A DNA stretch of 64,000 bases from Idiomarina sp. MD25a (GCF_001870515.1 NZ_MDGT01000003.1:812842-876841); one strand, 5' to 3'. Counted from the stretch's first letter, positions 8,613-18,337 are shown. Numbers and translations are program-made. The notes: generated by a model not told the origin, from the letters alone.

Positions 8613-10867
8613 GTGAGTTTATCCAGTTGGCGCGACAGCAGTGTGCGCGCGTCGCCCCCATGTGGCCGTTAGCTGAATCGATAGCGGTTAATCCATGTTG
8701 GTTTTTTACCGACCAGCCGGTGGAGCGTGTTTCGGCGATTTGGAAGTATGTATCGGATATTGACCTAGTGATGGAGCGGGCGTTCTATCGTCAGCAACTT
8801 CAGCAAGGGCAACTCGATGATATGTTGCTACCGACCGATGCAATAAAGCAACTTTCAGAGCCACAACGTTTACCGCGTTGGTTTAACGTCACGGATATTG
8901 TCGACCAGTTGCAAGCGCGTCAGCGCAAAATGCTGTGGAAAGATGAAGTAGTGCTGCAAATTAGTCAGTTTTGTGGTTTGCATACTGAGTTTCCGGAACG
9001 CTTTGTTGATGAAGCGCAACCCGATAATGGTCTATACCTCGGCTGGTTAACGGTGGTACGCGAAGATAAAGGTATCGCAACATTGATGGGAGAGCGTCAA
9101 CTGCCCCATTATTTTGACCGCCTGCCCGACGACATTAGTGAACTTTACCAGGTACTGTCCGATGATTGGTTGCAACATTACAGCGAAGATGCACTCAATT
9201 ATTATTTATTTTCGCTGCTGATTGATGTGCTCGGTTGGTCCTCAGCACTTAGGTATCGCGACTGGGATCCGGCGGCACCACACAATAATATTGAGCCGGT
9301 GCTTTCGTTGTTGGGCATTCGATTAGCCTGGGACTATGTGTTGTGGCAATGGGCAAAAGACACCTCGAGTGATTTATTCAACCGTTTGAGTCAACGTTTT
9401 GCCCAGCAGGCGGCACGTTGCCAACGCGATTGTGAACGCGTCGAACAGTCTCAGAAGATTCTCTGGCAATGCCAGCGCGCCTATGAACGCGAGCAACTGC
9501 AAGGCTATCGCTTAGCGTCTAAGACTGCACCCGACGTTGAGCAACGTCCCACTGTGCAAGCCGCTTTTTGTATTGATGTGCGCTCTGAGCCACTGCGGCG
9601 TGCGCTGGACACTCAAAGTGGAATAAAAAGCTTGGGTGTGGCGGGCTTTTTCGGCTTGCCGATAGGGTTTAAGTCGCAGCAGGGTAAACGTCCGCAGTTG
9701 CCTGGCTTACTTAATCCTCAAATATGGGTAGAGGAGAAGGACGTGGCGTTACCCGGTGCCACCATTACTGCGATCGGTGAGTTGCTCGACACGCCTACAT
9801 CGAGTCTCAATGCCGTTGAGGTCTTGGGTTTAGCTAAAGGGATCGGCTTATTCACAGCGCATGACGAGGTGGAATCAACGGATACTCCAAAGGCTCAGCT
9901 AGATGTTGATGTGGCCGCGGTTAAAAGTGAATTGGTCGATGCGTTAGCTGGGACGCTTACTAGCTTGGGTATAAAGCAGTTTGGCGAGTGTTTTGTGTGG
10001 GTGGGGCATAGCTCTCATCATGAGAACAATCCGCAGCGGGCGGCGATGAACTGCGGTGCCTGTGGTGGTCAAAGTGGTGCGATTAATGCGCGACTCATGT
10101 GTCAGTTATTGAATCAAGCGGACATTCGCACCGCTTTAGCGGAGCGGGGGATTAAGATACCGAAGGATACGCAGTTTTATGCTGGGCTGCATGAAACCGT
10201 CACTGACCGCATCCTGCCCTTAAGTGATGAATTTCCTGAGTATGTTGCGCGCGCCTTTGAGCAAGCCAGTGCCACCGTACGTGAGCACAAGCAGTATCCG
10301 CAGACGCGTTCGGGGCTTAACCGGTTGGCAGATTTGTTCAAGAAGACTCGGGATTGGGCTGAAGTGCGACCGGAGTGGGGCTTGGCTGATAATTTTATGA
10401 TGGTGCTGGCGCCGCGCGCGCGCAGCGCTACAGTTGACCTTCAAGGTCGTGCTTTTCTGCACGATTACGATGCCCAGCACGATCCGGATGCGAGCATTTT
10501 GGCGGCGTTAATCAGTGCGCCAGGCGTGGTCGCGCATTGGATTAATTGGCAATACTTCACCTCGGTAACTGCGCCAGCGCGTTTAGGTAGTGGTAATAAG
10601 TTGCTGCACAACCGAGTGGCACAGAATGTCGGCGTGTTTGAGGGGAACAGTGGCGATTTACGTATTGGCTTATCGCTGCAGTCGGTATGGGACGGTGAAC
10701 AGTGGCGGCATCGACCTTGTCGGTTACAAGTTATCATTGATGCCAGTGAGACGCAGATTAAACAAGCGCTTGAGGCAAGTCCAAGCTTCAAACCTTTAGT
10801 ACAGAATCGTTGGCTGTTTTTGTACCAACTCGATGATGAGGGACAATTGACAGAGGTTACTCTGTAA
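8609..10867 (+). CDS. dabA: DabA: DUF2309 zinc protein of inorganic-carbon uptake
   Basis: This is the cytoplasmic, carbonic-anhydrase-like subunit that, with DabB, is proposed to convert CO2 to bicarbonate unidirectionally at the membrane. The 752-residue product belongs to the DUF2309 family. The beta-carbonic-anhydrase-like zinc ligands can be read: Cys321 and Asp323 in FCIDVRSE, His467 in VGHSSHHEN and Cys482 in MNCGACGG. The His-Cys spacing of 15 matches the characterised enzyme. No signal peptide or transmembrane helix is evident. The start (ATG, overlapping the dabB stop) is fixed by coupling. No Rubisco or carboxysome gene is in the window, so it may supply bicarbonate to anaplerotic carboxylases in a heterotroph; that is inference. 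Confidence 0.92.
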   Translation: MSEFIQLARQQCARVAPMWPLAESIAVNPCWFFTDQPVERVSAIWKYVSDIDLVMERAFYRQQLQQGQLDDMLLPTDAIKQLSEPQRLPRWFNVTDIVDQLQARQRKMLWKDEVVLQISQFCGLHTEFPERFVDEAQPDNGLYLGWLTVVREDKGIATLMGERQLPHYFDRLPDDISELYQVLSDDWLQHYSEDALNYYLFSLLIDVLGWSSALRYRDWDPAAPHNNIEPVLSLLGIRLAWDYVLWQWAKDTSSDLFNRLSQRFAQQAARCQRDCERVEQSQKILWQCQRAYEREQLQGYRLASKTAPDVEQRPTVQAAFCIDVRSEPLRRALDTQSGIKSLGVAGFFGLPIGFKSQQGKRPQLPGLLNPQIWVEEKDVALPGATITAIGELLDTPTSSLNAVEVLGLAKGIGLFTAHDEVESTDTPKAQLDVDVAAVKSELVDALAGTLTSLGIKQFGECFVWVGHSSHHENNPQRAAMNCGACGGQSGAINARLMCQLLNQADIRTALAERGIKIPKDTQFYAGLHETVTDRILPLSDEFPEYVARAFEQASATVREHKQYPQTRSGLNRLADLFKKTRDWAEVRPEWGLADNFMMVLAPRARSATVDLQGRAFLHDYDAQHDPDASILAALISAPGVVAHWINWQYFTSVTAPARLGSGNKLLHNRVAQNVGVFEGNSGDLRIGLSLQSVWDGEQWRHRPCRLQVIIDASETQIKQALEASPSFKPLVQNRWLFLYQLDDEGQLTEVTL

Positions 10868-10885
10868 ATCAGGTATCCGCGGTGT

Positions 10886-10907
10886 TTTGTAAGCTTGAAC
10901 TTACAAA
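10886..10907. other. Perfect inverted repeat after dabA
   Basis: TTTGTAAG and CTTACAAA flank a 6-base centre (CTTGAA), 19 bases after the dabA stop. There is no T-tract, so it is a poor terminator. It resembles the TTACAA/TTGTAA dyad upstream of the copper receptor. It may be an operator for the nuclease gene at 10954. Confidence 0.35.
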
Positions 10908-10953
10908 TGAGTTAGCGTAAAAGGGGAGCATCACTCGGCTTTGGAGTTACTCC

Positions 10954-11700
10954 ATGCGTGTTGTTCCCTTTTTTATCGTAGCCGTCATTGCGTGCTGCGG
11001 CGGCTTTGCATCGGTCAGTTCAGCTGCTTTATTTAGTGATACGCTCGTTAAGCAATCACGCTCTGGAATATGTCACGATCCCTCAAGCCCTTATTATAAT
11101 CGCACTAAAAATTTCACCGCTTATGATACGTTACGCGCGTGTTTAGCCGACGGTGGGCGGTTACCTAAAGGTCATCATCCTAATGAACGCACTCATCAGG
11201 CATCAGAAAAAAGTTACGAACGCTCTGCCTTTGGTCGTTGGCTGGATGACGACAACGACTGCATGAATACGCGTCACGAGCTACTGCAACAGTTGTCCAC
11301 TCGTTCTGTCACCTATAGCCAGGATGGCTGTCGAGTGACACGGGGACGGTGGTTAGACCCCTATACCGATCGGACGTTTTTATCATCCAGAGATTTAGAT
11401 ATTGATCATTTGGTGCCGTTAAAGTGGGCATGGGATAATGGTGCGGATACGTGGAGTGATGCTAAGCGCCAGCGTTTTGCTAACGATCCAGTTAACTTAT
11501 TTGCGGTCGATAACAGTACTAACCGGAGTAAAGGCGCGCAGGGGCCTCAGCAATGGCTGCCGCCACACGCGGGTTTTCATTGTCAGTATTTAACCCGCTA
11601 TCAACGGGTACTTAAAACTTACGACTTTGCTGATTCTGTACAACAAGTCGCCATACAGCGCGAGCAGGTTTGTCGTGCGGGGGCTGTGGCAAGTCGGTAA
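10954..11700 (+). CDS. Secreted HNH endonuclease (DUF1524/GmrSD-C-like)
   Basis: This is a probable exported nuclease. A signal peptide covers about residues 1-25 (hydrophobic stretch, then SSAALF). The catalytic HNH region is at about 145-195: DIDH (Asp149-His152) followed by PLKWAWDNGA, then DPVNLFAVDNSTNRSKG and PQQWLPP. This is the conserved pattern of a family of small secreted HNH proteins. Six cysteines (in SGIC, RACL, NDC, DGC, FHCQ and EQVC) could form disulfides in the periplasm or outside. The upstream GGGGAG serves as a distant ribosome-binding region. Its role may be nutrient scavenging from extracellular DNA or defence; neither can be told from sequence. It stands alone between dabA and the MshQ-like gene. 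Confidence 0.8.
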   Translation: MRVVPFFIVAVIACCGGFASVSSAALFSDTLVKQSRSGICHDPSSPYYNRTKNFTAYDTLRACLADGGRLPKGHHPNERTHQASEKSYERSAFGRWLDDDNDCMNTRHELLQQLSTRSVTYSQDGCRVTRGRWLDPYTDRTFLSSRDLDIDHLVPLKWAWDNGADTWSDAKRQRFANDPVNLFAVDNSTNRSKGAQGPQQWLPPHAGFHCQYLTRYQRVLKTYDFADSVQQVAIQREQVCRAGAVASR

Positions 11701-11793
11701 TGTTGCTGGGTTGAGGTTTTTAAAAAGTAAGATAAGATAAACCTGTGCAAGGACTGCACAGACTCAACAATTTAAAGGTAAAAGGATTTACCC

Positions 11794-14643
11794 ATGTCTT
11801 TAGTTCCCGCGTGGCTTCAGCGGTTTGCTCTAATGAGTTGTGCGCTAAGCTGTTTGTGTTTTTTCTCTTCTCTCTCAGAAGCTTATGCTGCTCGTTATCT
11901 TCCAGTGAACGGATATGCGGGTACTTTTGACAATAATCGTTATCCGGTCTCGCTTTATGGGTTTGAAGAAGACCGCTTATGCAACTATGGCACCGGCTTT
12001 TGGAACGGTAACAAGTTCTTTGAGTGTGATAAGAACGGTAATATGGGAGGTGCCAAGCCCCAGTTCGTAACGCTCGACAATGGTCCTTCATGCCAAGGAC
12101 TGTACTTCCACAATAATAACGTCAACTTACTGACCCATGCCCGACTCGGTGAATCCGGTGCGGTGTCGTTTTGGTACCAACCTGGTAAAAATGCTTATAA
12201 AGGCAATAAGACGCGGACGCTATTCTCGCTCATCGATTTTAGTGATTCCGACAACCGTCGTCTTGAAGTTATGACGACCGAGGCGGGTGAGTTTCAAATT
12301 CAATATCGCACGAACCAATGTAATGGTTGGTTTTGGAGTTGTTGGTGGGGTGGTGCGAGTATTGAAACCGACTCGTTGCAGATTAATGTATCGGAGGATG
12401 ATTGGGTTTATGTTTCGGTCGCGTGGGACCAAAACGCTCAGCCGGGCTCGACCAGTATGGTGTTTACTGTACGTGAGCCTTTCAGTGGACAATCGCAGAC
12501 CATCACGTTTAACAATGAGAGCGGATTTTGGGGATCGCAGCGCTTAGAGTTGATGAACTCTGAGAATTTATATCTGGTTCTGGGCGAGTCACCGGTCGGT
12601 GTTCACAGCCCGCGCGGAGTCATCGATAACTTGCGTATCTATAACGACCAAAATCCACGCAATACCATTAATTATCGCTCCGACGGCTTAACTCAAGGCA
12701 TTGAAGATGATTATGTTGCCGAACGACAGAACTTCGGGCAGTGCGGCGCCTCACCTCAGATCGATCATTATGAGTTACGGTTCGCCAACCAAGCACTGAC
12801 GTGCGAGGGGGCGGAAGTACGCGTTAAGGCGTGCGCTAATTCGGCGTGCAGCCAAGTGATCGAAGATGCCGAGAGTGTCCGCTTAATGCCTACGCAAGGT
12901 TGGCAACAGCAGCCGTTAGCGCTTATTGCAGGCGAGGGGACTACCCGTTTTAGCACAACGCAAGCAGGCGTTGTGGAGTTAGATGTTGATAGCAATATTC
13001 CGGTGCACTGTATCGATTTAGACGGCCAACCTAATGCGAACTGTCAGGTGACGTTTAGCGATGTTGGATTTAAGTTTGACACCATCGCGACGCAGCGTGC
13101 TGGCGAGCCTTTTGATGCTCGCTTGCGTATTGTTAAGCGTAACACCAGCACAAACGCCTGTGAGACCCTTGCGGCCCAAACAGACGCGATTCCCATGAGC
13201 TTTAGCTGTGTTGATCCAAATCAGTGCCAACAGGGCATTAACGTTAATCAACAGATTTTACAGGATAATGACTACACCAACGTGGGTGTGGAGCTTAACG
13301 GTCAGGCTTTTGACCTTGAAGTCAATTATAGCGATGTGGGCCGTATTCGTTTAACGGCGGAAAAGCAGGTGCGCGTATATGGGCAATCACTAACCTTATA
13401 TGGTGCCTCCAATGCGTTTGTTGTGAAACCCTACCAGCTTGATGTCACTCCACAGCCCGCCGCCACATATGCCAGTACGGACATTTTGGCGAAGGCCGGT
13501 GACATCTTTGACGTAACTTTGCAGTCATTGAATAAACAAGGTGATGTCACGCCTAACTTTGGTCGTGAGCAGGTGTCTGAAGCACTCGCGTTAACGGGGG
13601 TAAGCAATGTTCAGCGTCCTTCGATAGATCCGGTTATGGGTGAGTTAACGATTGAGCGTAATGCGAAGTTAGCCAATAACTTTATCGCACAAGCGCACTA
13701 CTCTGAGGTTGGCGTCATCGATGCGACTTTGAGTATTGCCGACGGTGACTACTTAGGTGCGGGTAACGTGAACGGTGAAGGGCGATTAGGCCGCTTTATT
13801 CCTCATCATTTTGCGATAAATAATGCCGAAACGGGCATATGGGAAGCCTGTGAAGTGGGTGGTTTTACTTATATGGGACAAGATTTTTCCGCCAGTATCA
13901 ATGTAAGTGCGCGGAACAAACAAGGCGATGTGACGCAAAACTACCATGGTGAGTTAGCCAAAGGTGGCGCTTTGTTTCAACTGTCTGCGGATAACTTGGA
14001 TAATCAGCAGAAGGTTGCTGGACGGCTATCGGTGACAGGTGACATTGGTTGGACGAAGGGGAAAGCCTTATATCAACCACAACTTAACTTTGCACGAGCG
14101 AAGCAAGGGCCTGATGGACCCTTCTCACTTAGCGTTGGCTTTCAAGTCGATGACAATGAAACTGCAGGCCCGTTTACCGTAATTGAGAGTACTACGGTAG
14201 GTGAAAGTTATTCTATTGGAGAAACGCAGCAATATTACGGTCGAATTCGGCTTGGCAACGTGATTGGACCGGTGCAAGAAAGTCTACCTATCGAATGGCT
14301 TGCTGAATACTGGTCGGGTAGCCAATTCGTTTTGAACCGGTTGGATGACTGTACTGCCATAGCAGGTAACTTTTCGGTGGTTAACGCTGATGTGGATGCT
14401 GATGGTATTGATATTGAGTTAGGTTTTGCAGGCTCTGGGAAGGCTCAAATTGAAGATGGTGTTGAGCGTGAACAGTTTAACTTAACCTCTGATAGCGAGG
14501 GCGTTGCGCTGTTTAAATTAAACGTACCCGATTTTTTAAAGTTTGAGTGGCAACAAAATGGAAACCAAAATCCAGATGCACAAGCCGTGATTGGCCAGTA
14601 CCGAGGCAATGATCGAGTGATTTATACGCAAGAAGTCTATTAA
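11794..14643 (+). CDS. MshQ-like secreted protein, LamG-like domain plus DUF6701
   Basis: This is a large exported protein of 949 residues. After a signal peptide (about 1-35, ending SEAYA), residues about 40-290 look like a concanavalin/LamG-type jelly roll (GAVSFWYQPG, LRIYND). A long beta-rich C-terminal region resembles DUF6701 of MshQ, the last gene of MSHA pilus operons. Internal similar units are visible (FDVTLQSLNKQGDVTPNF and SINVSARNKQGDVTQNY at about 570 and 705). The C-terminus IGQYRGNDRVIYTQEVY is typical of that family. Many paired cysteines occur in the N-terminal half. No other msh gene lies in the window, so it is an orphan copy here. Ribosome site AAAGGA precedes the ATG. 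The assignment rests on recognised motifs, not on a search. Confidence 0.7.
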   Translation: MSLVPAWLQRFALMSCALSCLCFFSSLSEAYAARYLPVNGYAGTFDNNRYPVSLYGFEEDRLCNYGTGFWNGNKFFECDKNGNMGGAKPQFVTLDNGPSCQGLYFHNNNVNLLTHARLGESGAVSFWYQPGKNAYKGNKTRTLFSLIDFSDSDNRRLEVMTTEAGEFQIQYRTNQCNGWFWSCWWGGASIETDSLQINVSEDDWVYVSVAWDQNAQPGSTSMVFTVREPFSGQSQTITFNNESGFWGSQRLELMNSENLYLVLGESPVGVHSPRGVIDNLRIYNDQNPRNTINYRSDGLTQGIEDDYVAERQNFGQCGASPQIDHYELRFANQALTCEGAEVRVKACANSACSQVIEDAESVRLMPTQGWQQQPLALIAGEGTTRFSTTQAGVVELDVDSNIPVHCIDLDGQPNANCQVTFSDVGFKFDTIATQRAGEPFDARLRIVKRNTSTNACETLAAQTDAIPMSFSCVDPNQCQQGINVNQQILQDNDYTNVGVELNGQAFDLEVNYSDVGRIRLTAEKQVRVYGQSLTLYGASNAFVVKPYQLDVTPQPAATYASTDILAKAGDIFDVTLQSLNKQGDVTPNFGREQVSEALALTGVSNVQRPSIDPVMGELTIERNAKLANNFIAQAHYSEVGVIDATLSIADGDYLGAGNVNGEGRLGRFIPHHFAINNAETGIWEACEVGGFTYMGQDFSASINVSARNKQGDVTQNYHGELAKGGALFQLSADNLDNQQKVAGRLSVTGDIGWTKGKALYQPQLNFARAKQGPDGPFSLSVGFQVDDNETAGPFTVIESTTVGESYSIGETQQYYGRIRLGNVIGPVQESLPIEWLAEYWSGSQFVLNRLDDCTAIAGNFSVVNADVDADGIDIELGFAGSGKAQIEDGVEREQFNLTSDSEGVALFKLNVPDFLKFEWQQNGNQNPDAQAVIGQYRGNDRVIYTQEVY

Positions 14644-14812
14644 TCAAGCGAGCTTGAGCAAGCTACCATTCAAACTTGCGCCGTAAATTGACGTCAAATC
14701 GCCGTAATGTAGAGAATAAGGAGTTTTAGTGTTTATTTTGTCGCTTGTCGACTCGTAGACTGTCTGCGCGCCGACTAAATGGATTTATCGGTTAAAAGGG
14801 ATTTTACGCATT

Positions 14813-16717
14813 ATGTTTTTGAAAATTCTGGCTTGGCCCAGAAATTTGAAACGTATAGTGGCGGCTACAGCGGATGTATTAGGGATTTCACTAGCACTGT
14901 GGTTTGCTATCAGTGTTGAGAGCCGTCAACTGTTTACGATTCAGAGTATTAATCAAGGTGTATTTACTGCGATTGTGGCACTGACCACAGTGGTGATTTT
15001 TTATCGCTTGGGTTTGTACCGAGCAGTAACGCGATATATTGGGTCTCACGTACTTATTTCCGTGGTTTTTGGTGTAGTAGCATCTACTGCAGCTTTAGTG
15101 GTATTCAATTTCGCGTTCGCTGCAGACCTTAACCTGTCTGAAATCGTTATCTACAGTTTGACGGCTTTCATTTTTACTGCGATGTCCCGTTTTGGGGCTC
15201 GCGTCATATTTAGACAAGCCCAAGCCAAGCCAAGATCCAAGGTTTTAATTTATGGTGCTGGAGAAGCTGGAAGACAGCTGGCTCAGGCACTTAACAATGG
15301 AAATGAATTTAAGTCCGTAGGCTTTATCGATGACGATAAGACACTGCAAGGCGCGGTGATTCAAAACCTAACTGTTTACCCTCAAGAAAAAGTTGCCGAG
15401 TTGGTCGAGCATTTTAAAGTTGATCGTATTCTTTTGGCGTTTCCAAGCGCGCCAAGGAGCGTGAGACGTCGCGCGCTCGATCAACTCGCGCATCTTTCTG
15501 TGACTGTGCAAACGATTCCAGGAATGGCGGATATTGTCGCAGGGGATGCGCAAATTGATGAATTTCGCGAAGTAAATATAGAAGACCTACTGGGGCGTGA
15601 CTGCGTAGCCCCAGACATTGGCCTGTTGACCGAAAATGTAAAAGATAAAGTGGTTATGGTTACCGGAGCGGGTGGCTCAATTGGTTCCGAACTATGTCGG
15701 CAAGTTGCGCTTCAAGAGCCTAAAGCACTGATTTTGTTTGAGTGGTCGGAGCCGGCATTGTACTACATCGATCAGGAGCTGCGTGAAAAGCACCCTCAAT
15801 TAGAGATTTACCCATTTGTGGGCTCAGTGCAGGAAGAGATCACATTACGTTCGATATTGAGTACCCACCGGGTGAATACTATTTATCACGCTGCAGCATA
15901 TAAGCACGTGCCGATGGTTGAAATGAATATTGTGCAAGCGGTCAAGAATAACGTACTGGGCACACTGTGTGCTGCTGAGGCGGCAATGGAAGCGGGCATT
16001 GAAAAGTTCGTGCTCATTTCAACCGATAAAGCGGTTCGTCCTACCAATGTGATGGGCGCGACTAAACGCATGGCAGAACTAGTACTTCAAGGCTTGGCTA
16101 AACGATGTAAAAGCACAGCCTTCTGTATGGTGCGGTTTGGTAACGTACTGGGCTCCTCGGGTTCTGTAGTGCCTAAATTCAGTGAGCAAATCAGACAGGG
16201 CGGACCCATAACGCTGACACACAGAGATATTACCCGTTTCTTTATGACGATTCCTGAGGCCGCTCAGTTAGTTATCCAAGCCGGAGCAATGGGCGATAAC
16301 GGCGATGTTTTTGTGCTGGATATGGGCGAGCCGATCAAAATCTATGACTTAGCCACTCAGATGGTGCGCTTATCGGGGCTCTCAGTAAAAGATGAAGAAA
16401 ATCCCGGTGGCGACATTGCGATTAATATCACCGGTCTTCGTCCTGGAGAAAAGCTATACGAGGAATTGATTATCGGTAAAACCGATAGGTTGACTCAACA
16501 CCCTCGTATTAGACGAGCCTCTGAACGTTATACAGATTGGGCTGAAGTCGCCTTAATATTACGTGATATACGCGATTGTTGCGCTACCATGAATGGTCAA
16601 CGTTTACGCGAGATTTTAAAGGCAGCACCCACTGATTATGCCCCCAATAGTCGCTGCGTCGACTTGCATTATCCTCGTCACTTAACACAAAAGTTAAAGC
16701 GAAATTTAGCGCAATAA
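14813..16717 (+). CDS. WbpM/CapD-type membrane nucleotide-sugar 4,6-dehydratase
   Basis: This enzyme starts the synthesis of modified sugars (such as UDP-QuiNAc or FucNAc) for O-antigen or capsule, by NAD-dependent 4,6-dehydration of UDP-GlcNAc. Residues about 10-120 hold four transmembrane helices. A CoA-binding-like Rossmann domain follows (YGAGEAGRQLAQAL, about 145). The catalytic SDR domain begins with TGAGGSIG (284-291). The active site reads STDK at 403-406 and Met414-x3-Lys418, where Met replaces the usual SDR Tyr, as in WbpM and other long members. The length of 634 residues is normal. It is usually the last gene of a polysaccharide cluster; here no glycosyltransferase is adjacent, so it is isolated. 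The 169-base upstream gap shows no clear JUMPstart. Confidence 0.9.
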   Translation: MFLKILAWPRNLKRIVAATADVLGISLALWFAISVESRQLFTIQSINQGVFTAIVALTTVVIFYRLGLYRAVTRYIGSHVLISVVFGVVASTAALVVFNFAFAADLNLSEIVIYSLTAFIFTAMSRFGARVIFRQAQAKPRSKVLIYGAGEAGRQLAQALNNGNEFKSVGFIDDDKTLQGAVIQNLTVYPQEKVAELVEHFKVDRILLAFPSAPRSVRRRALDQLAHLSVTVQTIPGMADIVAGDAQIDEFREVNIEDLLGRDCVAPDIGLLTENVKDKVVMVTGAGGSIGSELCRQVALQEPKALILFEWSEPALYYIDQELREKHPQLEIYPFVGSVQEEITLRSILSTHRVNTIYHAAAYKHVPMVEMNIVQAVKNNVLGTLCAAEAAMEAGIEKFVLISTDKAVRPTNVMGATKRMAELVLQGLAKRCKSTAFCMVRFGNVLGSSGSVVPKFSEQIRQGGPITLTHRDITRFFMTIPEAAQLVIQAGAMGDNGDVFVLDMGEPIKIYDLATQMVRLSGLSVKDEENPGGDIAINITGLRPGEKLYEELIIGKTDRLTQHPRIRRASERYTDWAEVALILRDIRDCCATMNGQRLREILKAAPTDYAPNSRCVDLHYPRHLTQKLKRNLAQ

Positions 16718-16939
16718 AGAGGTTCTTATGATTGAAGTGGTAATGATACTTATCAGGACGTGAATGGACTATTTACCGCTATGACACAACTTTACGCAAA
16801 TTGTTAATTGGGTATCGTGCCAAATAGCATGTTTCGTTATACAACTTGCAAAACTGTGATTTAATCTTCGGCTCGTTGCAATTCTCACACCACTCGCCAT
16901 AATCGAAATTACTCATCAACGATTGCAGTGAGAAAAAGT

Positions 16940-18337
16940 ATGAAAAAACTGTCCACGTTATTATTAGGGATTGGCATCATGGGCGCGACCAGCGCTGTCG
17001 CGCAAGATGCGGTCACTTACACTGATCAAGAAAAACTTCACGATATTGCCGAAGCGGTTAAAGCGGAACGCATTGAGCAAGATATCCGCAAGCTCGTTAG
17101 CTTTGGTACACGTCATACCCTTTCTGAAACTGAATCTGATACTCGTGGCATTGGCGCAGCGCGTCGTTGGGTTTATGAAGAATTCAAACGTATATCTGAG
17201 GATTGCGGTGGTTGTCTCGAGGTGATGTATGTTTCTGACATCATCGAAGGTGAGGAACGTATTCCCAATGCGACTGAAGTCAAAAGCGTCATCGCAATTC
17301 AACGCGGTACAACAGACCCTGATCGTTATGTCATGATGTCGGGTGATATTGATTCGCGTGTCAGTGATGTGATGGATTCAACCTCAGATGCACCGGGTGC
17401 CAATGATAATGCCTCAGGTGTGGCGGGGACGCTCGAAGCCGCGCGCGTGCTGAGCCAGTATAACTTTGATGGTTCAATTGTATATGCTGCACTGTCTGGT
17501 GAAGAACAAGGCCTGTTTGGCGGTAAAATTTTAGCCAACAAAGCAAAGCAGAATAAATGGCGCATCATGGCGGTATTGAACAACGACATGATTGGTAACA
17601 TTGAAGGTATCAATGGCGTTATCAACAATACCACCGCGCGTATTTTTGCCGAAGGCACACGCATGGATGAAACAGACCGAGAAGCTACCATGCGCCGTTT
17701 TTACGGTGGAGAAAATGATTCGCCATCGCGTAACTTAGCCCGCTACATCGATACTATGGCGGATCGCTATATCCCGAACCTCGATACTATGATTATCTAT
17801 CGATTAGACCGTTTTGGTCGCGGTGGACACCATCGCCCGTTTAATGACTTGGGCTATCCGGGTGTGCGCATTATGGAAACCAATGAGAACTATAATCGCC
17901 AACATCAAGACTTGCGTACCGAAAACGGTATTGAGTATGGCGATACCATCAAGGGCGTTGACTTTGATTATGCGGCAAAATTGACTGCGCTGAATGCGGT
18001 GTCATTAGCGGGTATGAGCTGGGCACCAGAACCGCCGCAGAATGTGGATATTCGTGGTGCAGTGCAACCTTCGACCACACTCACCTGGAGCGACGCTCGT
18101 GGCGATGAGAATATCATGGGTTATAAAGTGTACTGGCGTCTAACTTCTGAGCCACAATGGCAGTGGAGTCGCTACGTGGGTGATGTGAACGAATATACGC
18201 TTGAGAACGTAGTGATTGATAATTACATTTTTGGAGTTGCTAGCGTAAGCCCTGACGGATTCGAGAGTCCTGTCGTATTCCCTGGGCCCGCGGGCGAGTT
18301 CTCAATCGAGTTCGAGGATGACGCAGACGACGATTAA
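16940..18337 (+). CDS. Exported M28-family metallopeptidase with C-terminal Fn3 domain
   Basis: This is a zinc aminopeptidase-like enzyme with a signal peptide (MKKLSTLLLGIGIMGATSAVAQ). I take the ATG at 16940 rather than an in-frame GTG at 16928 because the signal begins naturally there. The M28 core spans about residues 40-350: SGDIDS at 134-139, APGANDNASG with Asp156, SGEEQGLFG with Glu188/Glu189, NNDMIGN, and a late NRQHQD histidine. The first ligand is normally His in GHxDS; here it is Asp136. A fibronectin type III-like domain (about 355-450, PPQNVDIRG to DGFESP) precedes an acidic tail. It is the first gene of an overlapping four-gene set with an amidoligase, so its peptide or amide substrate may relate to that product. 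The 222-base gap upstream shows no clear gene. Confidence 0.85.
   Translation: MKKLSTLLLGIGIMGATSAVAQDAVTYTDQEKLHDIAEAVKAERIEQDIRKLVSFGTRHTLSETESDTRGIGAARRWVYEEFKRISEDCGGCLEVMYVSDIIEGEERIPNATEVKSVIAIQRGTTDPDRYVMMSGDIDSRVSDVMDSTSDAPGANDNASGVAGTLEAARVLSQYNFDGSIVYAALSGEEQGLFGGKILANKAKQNKWRIMAVLNNDMIGNIEGINGVINNTTARIFAEGTRMDETDREATMRRFYGGENDSPSRNLARYIDTMADRYIPNLDTMIIYRLDRFGRGGHHRPFNDLGYPGVRIMETNENYNRQHQDLRTENGIEYGDTIKGVDFDYAAKLTALNAVSLAGMSWAPEPPQNVDIRGAVQPSTTLTWSDARGDENIMGYKVYWRLTSEPQWQWSRYVGDVNEYTLENVVIDNYIFGVASVSPDGFESPVVFPGPAGEFSIEFEDDADDD

Noticed and set aside
11720..12091. 123-codon minus-strand frame at the start of the MshQ-like gene
   Set aside because: The plus-strand gene has a signal peptide and continuous domain structure there; the minus frame is basic, cysteine-rich and patternless.
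16729..16764. Small frame (11 codons) after the dehydratase gene
   Set aside because: It is too short and has no downstream continuation; possibly a remnant, but nothing supports it.
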